From assembly GCA_045614825.1 (NCBI GenBank), contig JAZLDO010000178.1:25202-89201 (forward strand): a stretch of 64,000 bases of DNA. Direction: 5' to 3'. A model generated the notes under the pieces. It was not told the origin of the DNA. It saw nothing but the letters and a program-made list of their open reading frames with translations, and searched no databases. The stretch is from Aphodosoma sp045614825. Its GTDB lineage: Bacteria > Bacteroidota > Bacteroidia > Bacteroidales > Paludibacteraceae. The translations under genes and the position numbers were made by a program. Below, one piece after another: positions 9,601 to 19,045 of this stretch (within the stretch, counting starts at the first letter, position 1; each line of letters begins with the position of its first letter).

Positions 9601-12600
9601 GGACTAAATATACTGTTACTTTTGAAGATTATGTGGGTGATGCAGAACATATTGCAATAAAAGTAAATGATGAATGTCAATCTAAACAAGAGTTTTATAT
9701 TGATGATATTTTGGTTGAAGATTTCAATTCGTGTGTGCGTCCTAAGAATGTGAATGTTAAGGAGATTACAGATGAGTATGTTGAATTTGAATGGGCAAAA
9801 ACGACATTTGTTTCTCAATGGTGTGTTGCCGTAACAAAACTAAAAGATAATATATCTTCATATCTTGATAATCCTACAACAGCTTCTCAAGTAGCTGTTA
9901 AGATTGATACAGTTATGACTAATCCGTATAGAATGTTGGGATTAGATGCTAATACGACATATTATGTATATATAAAATCAATGTGTGGCGATAATGGATA
10001 TAGCGAATGGTCTAATCCTGTAGCTTTCTATACACCTAAAGAGGTTATGACTCCAGCCGAATTTGGGGTAGAAAATTTTGACACCTATGGTAGTGGAAAG
10101 GGTATATATCCTTCTCATTATATTGTTGGTAATGTAATGATAACTTCGTCTAATCCATCAACAACACAACAAAATTATATACCTTATTGTTATAAAAGTA
10201 GTTCATCTACATATAAGGCTTCAGGATCGTCATCTTTGCGTTTCCAATCTTCGTCAAGTTATAATGGTGCGTATGCTATTACTTCACGATTTGACATAGA
10301 TGATATATCTACATTGCGTATGAAATTGTGGGCATCTGCAGGTAAAGATGAATATTTATCGGACAAATATGCTCATGCTCTTGTGGTTGGTGTTGTTACC
10401 AATCCAACTAATCTTGCTACATTTGTGGCGGTTGATACTTTGGATTTATCGCTTGGAGGTGATTATGTTGTACATTTTGATAATTATAAATATGATTATA
10501 ATGGCGATAAAGGCAAATATGTAATGTTTTTGTCGGAATTTTCGAAAGATAATTATGCGTTTATTGATGATGTTCAATTTGATATAATGCCATCTTGTTA
10601 TACAGCGTTTGAGTTTGATTCTATAGATTGTAATTCAATAAAGGTTAATTTTATAAAAGGTAAAGCACCTTATCAGTTAGTATGTTCACCTATATTGCTT
10701 CGTGCAACAGAATTGAGTAATCAAATTCCGATTGAGATTGCTACAGGTAATAGTATTGATATAGATACTCTTGCGTCAGGAACTGAGTATTATTTCTATG
10801 CGCGTTCTAAATGTGATGGTGTTAAGTGGAGTGATTGGACTTCGGTAGAATTTGTTCGTACTGAATGTCTTGATAGTATTACATTGCCATTTTATGATGG
10901 ATTTGAAAGAAATATTGCAACTATGGCAACAGCTATTCCTGTTTGTTGGTTTGCAGATGGAGATCCTTGTGCTATTCTAAATTATAATACAGGCCAGCGT
11001 GGGGTATATTTCGAAGCTGCAAGTAAAGCACAACCTTATCTTGTTTCTCGTGGTATAGATGTTGATAATTTAAATTCTTGTTTCATTGAATTCTTTGCTA
11101 ACTCGAGTAAGTATGGTAGTGAAATGAATGTTATTGTAGGTGCTGTTGAAGATATTGAAAATATAGCCAATTCGTTTGTTGCTATTGATACAATTGCTTT
11201 AGGTTGGACCGAGTTTACTTGGCATAGAGTCTCTTTTGATAATTATCAAGGGCAAGGTAAGCATATTGCATTTACGACTAATTATGATTTGAATGGTCGA
11301 AAAGTTGGAGGTTTTTATTTGGATGATGTAACAATTGGAAGATTGCCAAATTGCATGAATCCTGAGTTGTTTGTATTAAATAATAGAACAAATGTAAGTT
11401 TAGACCTTTCGTTTAAGCATAAGGGAGCTTTAATATATGAATGGAGATATGGTTTTGTAGGTTTTGATGTAGAAACCGAAGCTATTAAAACTTTGCAAAC
11501 AGAAAATACAAATATTCATATTGATAGTCTTACAATGAATACCGAATATGAAGTTTATGTAAAAGCAATCTGTTCTGAATTTGAATCAACAGATTGGGTT
11601 TATGTAGGTAAATATTCAACATTGAATGATTATATAAATACATTGCCATATTATTGTAATTTTGATGAAGAAGACGAGGCCTCAAAATGGATATTTGTTC
11701 AAAATAATCAAACAAATAAATGGTATATTGGTTCTGATAGGGAGTATATAGTTTCTGATTCTGCAAAGATAAATGATAAGGCATTGTATGTCTCATCTGA
11801 TAATGGAGCACATGTGTTTTATGGAAAAGCAGAGTCTTATTCTTGGGCTTACCGTTCAATTTATCTCGAAAAGGGTGTTTATACAATATCGTATAAATGG
11901 AATGTTGCAGGTTATGCTGAATCGGCTTATCCATTTGATTATGTTGATGCATTTTTGATGCCTGTTAATTATATGTTTAATGCAGGTAGCAATGAAATAA
12001 TTCTTGGTGACGGTTCGTCTTCAAGTATTTATGCCGATTGTATCTCGTTACCTAATGGTGTTATAAATATTACGAATGAGAATAGTCTCTCAGGCATGTG
12101 TGTTAATGGTTTGTTTTCTGCATCTGATTGGAAATCTACAACAAAAGATATTATAGTAACAGAAGAGGCTGGTATATATAATATTCTTTTCTATTGGACC
12201 AATTCTTCAAACAAAGAAGGTTTTTCGGCTGTAATTGATGATATTTTGATAGAGGAGAATTTCTGTGTAGCTCCGTACGACTTACGTTTGGTTGGTTATG
12301 ATATAGAGTCTGTTCATTTTGATTGGAAGTCACATGTAGATGAGGTTAAATATGCGTTTAAATTAACAACCGTTAGTTCATCAAATCCAGATTTGTTAAG
12401 CGAAGATTATGTAGTATTTACTGATACATTGGAATCAACGTCGATTGAAATAGATGTTTTAGATGCGAATACGACATATTATGCCTATGTGAAAGCTATT
12501 TGTAATGATTTCTCTTCTACTGATTGGAGTAATTGTGTTGAATTTACTACACCTTGTGCAGCATATACAATTAATACTACTTATTCATTTGAAGATGGCT

Positions 12601-15600
12601 ATTATCAAGAAGAGTTTATTTCATCAGGATTTTCTGTATATAATCAAATACCTAATTGTTTTATAGCTAATAATGAGCATATAACATCGAATAGTGCCTC
12701 TGACATGGTGTATATTCCTCGTATGTTCAAAAATTCACAACGAACCAATAAGGGTGTCTATTCTAGTACTGCACAATGGGGTTCTCGTACGGGAGATTAT
12801 GCATTAGAGTTCTTTAGAGATGGAGTGGAAAATGCAGATGGTTATATTGCAATGCCGATGTTTGATACCGATTTAGAAAATCTTACACTTAATTTCTGGA
12901 TGAGATGTGTAGTTCATCATCCAGAAACAGGTGAATTTAAAAGTTCAAGTAGTTCAACATCAACTAAAGCATATCTTTCAGGTATAGCTAATAATGCGTC
13001 TAAGAAGATAACTGTAGGTACGATGACCGATCCAAATAATCCTGAAACATTTGTGGCCTTGGGGGTATTTGAATATCCGTATGATGAAGAAGATATTAAA
13101 TCTACAACTAAAGTTTCGGATGACCCAACGGGTAATGATTTCTGGGTGCGTTGTTCTTTGCCACTTGCGGGTGCAACAGGTTCTTTTATTGTCTTCAAGA
13201 ACGAAATGTATGAAGATGGCTTCTTGTATAATAAAGTATATATTGATGATATTGAAGTTACAGATCGCATTTGTATAGAACCAAGTAATATTGTATTTGA
13301 TTCGATTAGAACTGAGTCGGTTGTAGTAGATTGCAAAACTACATATAGTGATTTGTATTTTATCGAATTAGCAACTGATAGTAAGTTTGAAAATCTATTG
13401 GTTGATACCCTTACATCCTTCCCAGTTAAATTTGAAACTTTGAATGACGATACAGAATATTTTGTGAGAGCAAAAGCTAAATGTTCAGATTATGAAAATT
13501 CAGATTGGTCGATGTTCTATTCGTTCCGTACGTTGAAACGTGTGGTTTATGATCAACAATTTGGTCAATTGAGTTATTGTCCAGATGATTGGAAGCGCTC
13601 AACTACTTTTGTGGCGGAAGAGCAATTCAATGGCAATGTTCCTTTTGATTATATTAGTTATGATTCTAAAGACGGATGGTCGTCTGCTATGCCGTTATTT
13701 GAAGAGGGATTATTTACTACATCACATATTTCTGTGCCAGTGAAATATTCTAATAAATATACTTTGTTTAGTCCATTGTTATACTTAGAAAATCAAGAAG
13801 AAGCATATCATTTGATATTTGATCTTGCATTGACAAAATTAGGTGAGAACCAGCCAATTGATCATATTGATATAAATGATAGGAATAGTAAGTTTATGAT
13901 AATTGTTTCTAATGATGGAGGTAAAACATGGAGACGAGAAAATACTACAATTTGGGGAACTCGTGATAATGATTATATTTTTGATAATATTCCAAACACC
14001 GGTGCTACATATTCTGTTGATTTAACTAAATATGCTGGTGATGTTGTGCAAATAGCATTTTATGTTGAAACAATAAATCTTCTTGTACCAATTGAATTGC
14101 ACTTAGATAATGTGCATATTAATACGTTTATAGTTGATGATGTATCGGCTGTTGTTTGTCAGGCTGAAGATTACGAAGATGATAATTTCTTTGTATTGGC
14201 AGAAGAGTTAAGTTTAGGCGAAAATGTTTTCTCTAAATGGTCTCTTTATAGTGACTCTGGAAGATCAGATGTTTTACATAATCTTTCTGTGGTAGTGAAA
14301 CCTGCATTTGAAACTAAGTTGGAAGCTCAAATTTGTGAAGGAAATGTATTTAGTGGATATGGGTTTGTGGATTTGAGCGAGCCAGGTGTTTATAAACAAA
14401 AAATGAAAGCTACGAATGGTTGTGATTCTGTTGTAGCTCTCAATTTGATAACTATGCCAACTATAAGAGAGGTTGTGTATGATACTATTTGTCAGGGGAT
14501 GTCTTTGGTTTGGAATGGTAGAGAATATAATCGTACAGGGGTTTATTCCGATACGCTAACCTCTTCGGTAACTAATTGTGATTCGATTGTTACTCTTATC
14601 CTTAAAGTTAATGATGCAATTCGTCGTGAAGAATATGTAAATATTTGTTATGGTGAAACATACGACTTTGCTGGTGAAATAATATCAAAGACTGGTAGAT
14701 ATGAACATTTGTTTACTACAGCGTCAGGTTGTGATTCGTTGGTTACACTTCATGCAACCGTATTGCCAGATTATAGCAATATAGTTATCAATGCTGCAAT
14801 TGAAGAAGGAGAAGTATATAATGATAATGGTTTTGTTGGAATAACAAAATCAGGGTCTTATACATTGAAAATGAAATCGGTTGATGATTGTGACTCTATT
14901 GTTACGTTGAATTTGGTGGTTGGTAATGTAACCGATTATGCTGATATTGTAATTTGTCATGGTGATAGTTATCAGTTTGGCTCGAAAACAATTACAGAGT
15001 CGGGTAAATATGTAGAAACTTTTGCTGATGATTCTGTAGTGCTTTTAACTGCTGTGGTATTGCCAGATTTGCGTCAGACAATGGATGTTATGATTTGTAA
15101 AGGGGATACTTATTTGTTTGATGATCAAATGTTGACAGAAACCGGAGTATATACTCAAAACCTTCGTTCTGTTGATGGCTGTGATTCTACTATTACACTT
15201 AATCTTACTGTGCTTGGTGGAGATACTATTTACGTTAATGATACAATCACAACAGAAGATTTACCTTATAAATATATGGATTATTTATATTATGACGAGG
15301 CGACTATTCCAGATAAATATGTTGATACTATAATTGTTGAAATTAATAATTGTAAAGAGGTTATAATTCATACATTGGTAGTTGAGTTGTCTGATGCGAT
15401 TGATTATGTTAATGTGGAAAATTTGGTGTTAGTACCTAATCCAATAAAACCAAATGAAATATTATTTGTGGAGTCTGATTTTATCTCGGCAGAACACGAG
15501 ACTATCATTGTTGAGGTGTTTAATATGATTGGGCAGCGTATGATGGTTGATGTTTTATTGTCTGATACAATTCAAATTGAAGGTTTGTCGGAAGAGGGTT

Positions 15601-15665
15601 TGTATGTTGTGCGTATAGTTGTTGGTGATGATAAAGTTTATCAAGGTAAGGTCATTGTGAAATAG
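6693..15665 (+). CDS. Giant (2,990 aa) FN3/adhesin-like T9SS surface protein
   Basis: Signal peptide MKRYLLKSVILVVLLFASFV followed by SSQEYG. The body alternates adhesin/MAM-like jelly-roll modules (each ending like 'IDDI' or 'LDNLKV') with about eight fibronectin-III-like modules marked by TEYxxYVKAxC (for example NTTYYVYIKSMC, NTEYEVYVKAIC). The C-terminal ~450 residues carry about six C-G-Y...GCDS repeats; one has lost its GCDS core (ADDSVV). The last ~80 residues are a T9SS type A sorting domain (VPNPIKPNE ... VFNMIGQRM ... GLYVVRIVVGDDKV ... KVIVK). It should be exported by T9SS and anchored on the surface; adhesion or matrix binding is inferred from architecture only. Start chosen at 6693 because of the promoter at 6651 and the signal peptide. 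Flanking paralogues share its GCDS repeats. Confidence 0.88.
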   Translation: MKRYLLKSVILVVLLFASFVLSSQEYGAVLDESFENGIPSGWVQEKIYGDIDWVVESGNLSQPRNAYDGNKRVAFRNTNSVTTKAKTRLILPVVDISQLYQPILVFAHAQDRWTYDFDTLRVLYRTSEESDWVQLKVFDKYISKWQVDTLPLMQASKTFQLAFEATDNLGRGVVIDKVVVRSSPDCYEPELFVSNISNDTVDVGWYGVWDAESFSLKVSKELLSMEMLNDPNHKADVLDIVVSDVYEYTVKNLEINTKYYCYVRSNCYDDKSIWVVDSFTTANLLELPYFEDFNLPATPGFPSYLNSWYFGSSDDVVTPYVNTGRTKYLENYSKDASFVLSFYAAHYFENDLVGGLKTKPYIPGGSYSYAAMPKLSDEVDITDLYLSFSAVSYEFNSATDLSAIIVGVMTDPYDNMTFESVDTIMLPEVRFFEEAVVSFENYKGNGKFIAFMSDFAVNNAFDLDNLKVDYRQDILKINQFTIGVPSANSVKLGFDLQYPQYEVVVSKTELADSLLSSAQDVVRKVISNNGVIEGLDAATEYRIYVRGIVGDKKGEWGNCRFVRTPGRVLDLPCVVDEVETDIYHIRLGNAPTIYKSMHSNVVMHSNSTYIPTFVGGYNSVAPSDYVFLTELTNEIDCWSAMVFPQLPKVDGTRISFYACSPNAGYKGSAVVGLMSDANDFSTFKAIDTLSFSSTKINHYFYDLNGYGEEYKFFAIYADLENVLGSNRFIVDKVRYSEIPSCPTVSNVQAKMDLINPSKVELSWDDEDVVAWKVRLSKTKYELEAMYNDVSGYDFVYDDTVATNSIVFTELEFPNVDYYYTIQAVCEEMDGEWSAMGSFTTGCYAEEPIPYSENFDKENYVTGKNHVGFAVPCMISQQVVKDGKYYPYLTTAQKKSGKNSLCFIKSSEVNYSNLYVALPKMSKAINELQLSFMMYNKDLHQSVSVGVMTAPNDTLSFVEIAEVVANTEKSWTKYTVTFEDYVGDAEHIAIKVNDECQSKQEFYIDDILVEDFNSCVRPKNVNVKEITDEYVEFEWAKTTFVSQWCVAVTKLKDNISSYLDNPTTASQVAVKIDTVMTNPYRMLGLDANTTYYVYIKSMCGDNGYSEWSNPVAFYTPKEVMTPAEFGVENFDTYGSGKGIYPSHYIVGNVMITSSNPSTTQQNYIPYCYKSSSSTYKASGSSSLRFQSSSSYNGAYAITSRFDIDDISTLRMKLWASAGKDEYLSDKYAHALVVGVVTNPTNLATFVAVDTLDLSLGGDYVVHFDNYKYDYNGDKGKYVMFLSEFSKDNYAFIDDVQFDIMPSCYTAFEFDSIDCNSIKVNFIKGKAPYQLVCSPILLRATELSNQIPIEIATGNSIDIDTLASGTEYYFYARSKCDGVKWSDWTSVEFVRTECLDSITLPFYDGFERNIATMATAIPVCWFADGDPCAILNYNTGQRGVYFEAASKAQPYLVSRGIDVDNLNSCFIEFFANSSKYGSEMNVIVGAVEDIENIANSFVAIDTIALGWTEFTWHRVSFDNYQGQGKHIAFTTNYDLNGRKVGGFYLDDVTIGRLPNCMNPELFVLNNRTNVSLDLSFKHKGALIYEWRYGFVGFDVETEAIKTLQTENTNIHIDSLTMNTEYEVYVKAICSEFESTDWVYVGKYSTLNDYINTLPYYCNFDEEDEASKWIFVQNNQTNKWYIGSDREYIVSDSAKINDKALYVSSDNGAHVFYGKAESYSWAYRSIYLEKGVYTISYKWNVAGYAESAYPFDYVDAFLMPVNYMFNAGSNEIILGDGSSSSIYADCISLPNGVINITNENSLSGMCVNGLFSASDWKSTTKDIIVTEEAGIYNILFYWTNSSNKEGFSAVIDDILIEENFCVAPYDLRLVGYDIESVHFDWKSHVDEVKYAFKLTTVSSSNPDLLSEDYVVFTDTLESTSIEIDVLDANTTYYAYVKAICNDFSSTDWSNCVEFTTPCAAYTINTTYSFEDGYYQEEFISSGFSVYNQIPNCFIANNEHITSNSASDMVYIPRMFKNSQRTNKGVYSSTAQWGSRTGDYALEFFRDGVENADGYIAMPMFDTDLENLTLNFWMRCVVHHPETGEFKSSSSSTSTKAYLSGIANNASKKITVGTMTDPNNPETFVALGVFEYPYDEEDIKSTTKVSDDPTGNDFWVRCSLPLAGATGSFIVFKNEMYEDGFLYNKVYIDDIEVTDRICIEPSNIVFDSIRTESVVVDCKTTYSDLYFIELATDSKFENLLVDTLTSFPVKFETLNDDTEYFVRAKAKCSDYENSDWSMFYSFRTLKRVVYDQQFGQLSYCPDDWKRSTTFVAEEQFNGNVPFDYISYDSKDGWSSAMPLFEEGLFTTSHISVPVKYSNKYTLFSPLLYLENQEEAYHLIFDLALTKLGENQPIDHIDINDRNSKFMIIVSNDGGKTWRRENTTIWGTRDNDYIFDNIPNTGATYSVDLTKYAGDVVQIAFYVETINLLVPIELHLDNVHINTFIVDDVSAVVCQAEDYEDDNFFVLAEELSLGENVFSKWSLYSDSGRSDVLHNLSVVVKPAFETKLEAQICEGNVFSGYGFVDLSEPGVYKQKMKATNGCDSVVALNLITMPTIREVVYDTICQGMSLVWNGREYNRTGVYSDTLTSSVTNCDSIVTLILKVNDAIRREEYVNICYGETYDFAGEIISKTGRYEHLFTTASGCDSLVTLHATVLPDYSNIVINAAIEEGEVYNDNGFVGITKSGSYTLKMKSVDDCDSIVTLNLVVGNVTDYADIVICHGDSYQFGSKTITESGKYVETFADDSVVLLTAVVLPDLRQTMDVMICKGDTYLFDDQMLTETGVYTQNLRSVDGCDSTITLNLTVLGGDTIYVNDTITTEDLPYKYMDYLYYDEATIPDKYVDTIIVEINNCKEVIIHTLVVELSDAIDYVNVENLVLVPNPIKPNEILFVESDFISAEHETIIVEVFNMIGQRMMVDVLLSDTIQIEGLSEEGLYVVRIVVGDDKVYQGKVIVK

Positions 15666-15676
15666 TCTATTATTTT

Positions 15677-15712
15677 TAATAAGAGTCGCAGTAATATGGG
15701 GCTCTTATTAAA
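15677..15712 (+). terminator. Hairpin after the giant gene
   Basis: TAATAAGAG and CTCTTATTA pair around a 16-nt loop, 11 bp after the stop. The T-tract is weak. Confidence 0.5.
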
Positions 15713-15733
15713 TTTTATAAAAAAGGGTTTGTT

Positions 15734-18700
15734 ATGAAAGTAAATGTTTTCAAAATATTTGGTTTGTTTTGTTTGTTGCTTGTGAGAATTTATCTATTCT
15801 CTCAATCATCGAATAGTTTAATTTCTTTGCCTTATTATTGTGGTTTTGAAGATTCATTAGAAAATAGTAATTGGATTATAAATGCAGGTGGAGAACAAAT
15901 TGAATGTCAAGATAAATGGATGATTGGCAACTTAGATTATACAGAGGGTTATCAATCAATGTATATATCTTGTGATACAGGAAAAACTATTACTTATGGA
16001 GCAAAGCCTAATTATGTTATTGCATACCGACCTATTTTGATTACAGATTCTGTAAAAGATGTTAATATATCTTTTTATTGGAAAGGATTGGGAAAAAAAG
16101 ATGTTTCTAATTTGAAATATTATTTTATGCCAGCTTCAGCTATTAAAGCTTCGGATTTAAAATCTGTGTCTGGTAGAGGTAATTTGCCTAATATTTTCAA
16201 AAAAAGTAGTGGTGTTTTTTATGCTTCGGAAGAGTGGTCTTATCATACGTTGAAGCATAGGGTTACTATGAATACAGAATATTATTTGATTTTTGTTTGG
16301 CAAAATAATAATAATAATTCTGAATTAATAGAATTATCTACAGCTATTGATGATATTCAAATTACAGATGGTGGTGCTTTTAATGTAGAATCAATATCGG
16401 TTGTTTCTACGTGTGATACTTTAACAATATCGTGGGAGGGTCCACATAGTAAATTTGATTTAGAGTATCGAGTTTCTGGTTCGTCGAGATGGAATAAGTA
16501 TAGTAATCTTGAATTTAAGGCGGGTGAGCAAAAACAGATGGTGATAACTCCATTGACAGGAGGTGAGGGTACGTATGATGTGAGAGTTAGAGGTTGGGGA
16601 AATGATGAAGGTACTATAAGAAGTGCTTGGATTATGAGTACGGATAATGTCTGTTTTTGTCCAGATAGGCATTGTATTAATTATGTAGATTTGACTTCGG
16701 AAAAGGTTCATTGTTTTGAGGGACAAGCGGTAAATCCATTAGAAAATAAATTTGCTCTGAATGAGTGTATAGCCCCTATTGATTACGGTTCGAACGATTC
16801 TCGTAGTCGTCATACTGTGAATTGGAAATTGAATGAACGAGATCCTAGGACTGGGAATGTTTTGAAAACAATCCCAGAAGGAGCTTTGGCATCGGTGCGT
16901 CTTGGTAATTGGGAGGTAGGTGCATTGGCTGAGGGTATAACCTATGATTATCATGTTGATACGGCTAATGCTATTATTATTTTGATGAAGTATGCTGTTG
17001 TGTTAGAGGCTCCAGGACATGGTCAGGATAAGGACCCATTTTTTAAGTTAGAACTTATTGATGAACAAGGAAATTTGATTGATTCTGATTGTGGTTCATT
17101 TGATTTTACGCCTGAGAATAAAGAAATTAAATGGGAGAAATATAAAAATTATGTTTGGAAAGATTGGACTTCGATAGGACTTAATTTGCAAAAATATCAT
17201 GGGCAAAATATAAAAATTAGGCTTATAACTCAAGATTGTACAGAATCAGCTCATGCTGGTTATGCCTATTTTACATTAGATTGTATTGATGCTAAAATTA
17301 AGACTGAAAGTTGTGGTGAGAAAATTGATATTTCGATGGAAGCCCCTGAGGGTTTTCGTTATATGTGGACTAAATCTAATAGGGACTCTGTAATATCAAC
17401 AGAACGTGAATTTTCGGTACCTTCAAATGATACTGCAACATATTATTGTACGGTAGATTATATTGATGTAGAGGGTTGTCAATTTGAACTTTCGACTTAT
17501 GTTGAACCTCAGTTCCCTTTTCCTGATTTTGAGTGGGAATGGAAACCTGAAGATTGTGAAAATAAAGTTTATTTAAGAAATAAAAGTTGTGTATTGACTC
17601 GTGTTGATGGTGAATTTGTGCCAACAGCAAAGTCTTGTGAAACATTTTATTGGAATATAAATAATGGGAATTTAGAGAGTCAAGAGGAAAATATTGTTTA
17701 TAAAGCACCTCGTGCAGGTGGCGAAGTTTCTGTTACTCTTATCGCTGGCATATCAAGTGGAAATTGTGAAAAAGATACAACAATTAAGATTACGATACCT
17801 CCAATTTATGACCATTTAGATACTATCTATAAGGTTAAATGTGATGCTGATCCTGAAACTTTTGATAATCAATTGATTTTTGTTTCGGGAGTATATGTGC
17901 AAACTCTTAAGAATATTTGGGGATGTGATAGTGTGACTGTGTTGGATTTACAATTTTTACCTACCCCAGATGATGTTGATATTTATGATACTATTTGTAG
18001 TAATGATGTTTATGATTTTTATGGCGAAAAAATCACAGAGGCGGGTAAATATACTAAATGGTTAAAAACGTCGCTTGGTTGTGATAGCGTGGTTCATTTG
18101 CATTTGGAGGTTATGCCTGCTGTGGCTGTTATTGTGCCTGATGAGTATCGTGCGGTTTGTGCCGATGATAAAGAGTTAATTATTGAATATACATTGGATG
18201 ATATGGTTGAGGGTTTAGATACATATTCTGTTGTTTTTGATGATTTTGCTAAACAAAATGGTTTTAAGGATGTTTATGATTTGCCTGTAGGAGAAGAAAA
18301 GGAATTTACTGTGGTTTTGCCTAATAATTGTCGTCCAAATAATTATAATGCGATGATTAAAATAAGGGATATAACAGGATTTTGTGGTGATATTGATATT
18401 CCTATAAATTTTGATGTTTATTATAGCTCGTCTATACTTCAAGCTAAATTTGGTAATACTATAACAGTTTATGATTCTGCATATAATGGAGGGTATAGTT
18501 TTGTTGAGAGTGAGTATCATTGGTATAAAAATAATGAACTTTTGGTGAATGATACTTTATCGTATATTTATTTAGGTGAAGATGTTGAATTTGCACCTAA
18601 TGATTGTTATTTTTTAGAAGTTGAGCGTAAAGATGATGGTGTTGTAATGAGAACTTGTGATATTTGTCCAGGAATGGATACGGGAGTGGAAGATGTTTAT

Positions 18701-18940
18701 GATGATATGAAAGAGGAGCTACTTGATGCAACGATGTTTGTTTCTGGTTCAACTATAAACCTTGCTGATTTTGGAGGAGGTTATGTTAGAGTTTATAATT
18801 TTGTTGGGCAGTTAGTAGATTCATATAAAATTGATGCTGGTAGTAGTATTGAGTTTGATGCTCCGACTATAGATGGTTTTTATCTTTTGCATGTGATAAC
18901 TAAAAATGGTAATTATGTGCATAAGATTTGGGTGAAATAG
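15734..18940 (+). CDS. T9SS-exported PKD/GCDS-repeat surface protein
   Basis: 1,068 residues, signal peptide (hydrophobic residues 6-22, ending LFSQ). Same order as the protein at 2199: jelly-roll-like domain (YYCGFEDS ... AIDDIQIT), FN3-like region, CFCPDRHCINYVDL, the LASVRLGNW/YAYFTLDC domain, a PKD-like region, two GCDS repeats (IWGCDSVTVLDL, SLGCDSVVHLHL), an Ig-like segment and a C-terminal sorting-like domain ending KIWVK. The shared order and the 43-base identical block (16652-16694) show duplication. No function beyond secreted surface protein can be supported. Confidence 0.88.
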   Translation: MKVNVFKIFGLFCLLLVRIYLFSQSSNSLISLPYYCGFEDSLENSNWIINAGGEQIECQDKWMIGNLDYTEGYQSMYISCDTGKTITYGAKPNYVIAYRPILITDSVKDVNISFYWKGLGKKDVSNLKYYFMPASAIKASDLKSVSGRGNLPNIFKKSSGVFYASEEWSYHTLKHRVTMNTEYYLIFVWQNNNNNSELIELSTAIDDIQITDGGAFNVESISVVSTCDTLTISWEGPHSKFDLEYRVSGSSRWNKYSNLEFKAGEQKQMVITPLTGGEGTYDVRVRGWGNDEGTIRSAWIMSTDNVCFCPDRHCINYVDLTSEKVHCFEGQAVNPLENKFALNECIAPIDYGSNDSRSRHTVNWKLNERDPRTGNVLKTIPEGALASVRLGNWEVGALAEGITYDYHVDTANAIIILMKYAVVLEAPGHGQDKDPFFKLELIDEQGNLIDSDCGSFDFTPENKEIKWEKYKNYVWKDWTSIGLNLQKYHGQNIKIRLITQDCTESAHAGYAYFTLDCIDAKIKTESCGEKIDISMEAPEGFRYMWTKSNRDSVISTEREFSVPSNDTATYYCTVDYIDVEGCQFELSTYVEPQFPFPDFEWEWKPEDCENKVYLRNKSCVLTRVDGEFVPTAKSCETFYWNINNGNLESQEENIVYKAPRAGGEVSVTLIAGISSGNCEKDTTIKITIPPIYDHLDTIYKVKCDADPETFDNQLIFVSGVYVQTLKNIWGCDSVTVLDLQFLPTPDDVDIYDTICSNDVYDFYGEKITEAGKYTKWLKTSLGCDSVVHLHLEVMPAVAVIVPDEYRAVCADDKELIIEYTLDDMVEGLDTYSVVFDDFAKQNGFKDVYDLPVGEEKEFTVVLPNNCRPNNYNAMIKIRDITGFCGDIDIPINFDVYYSSSILQAKFGNTITVYDSAYNGGYSFVESEYHWYKNNELLVNDTLSYIYLGEDVEFAPNDCYFLEVERKDDGVVMRTCDICPGMDTGVEDVYDDMKEELLDATMFVSGSTINLADFGGGYVRVYNFVGQLVDSYKIDAGSSIEFDAPTIDGFYLLHVITKNGNYVHKIWVK

Positions 18941-18962
18941 GTGTTTGGGGTGATTTATTATA

Positions 18963-19000
18963 AAAGCGTGCGATATGGAGAATATTTGTACGCTTTTTTT
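18963..19000 (+). terminator. Rho-independent terminator
   Basis: AAAAGCGT ... ACGCTTTT stem followed by a run of T. It ends the surface-protein region and overlaps the -33 box of the mnmD promoter. Confidence 0.7.
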
Positions 19001-19029
19001 GTGTTTTTGAGAAAAATGTAGTATTTTTG
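18998..19029 (+). promoter_or_regulatory. mnmD promoter
   Basis: TTTG (18998-19001), 20 bp, TATTTTTG (19022-19029), 16 bp before the ATG. Confidence 0.7.
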
Positions 19030-19045
19030 CATAAATTTATTTGTT

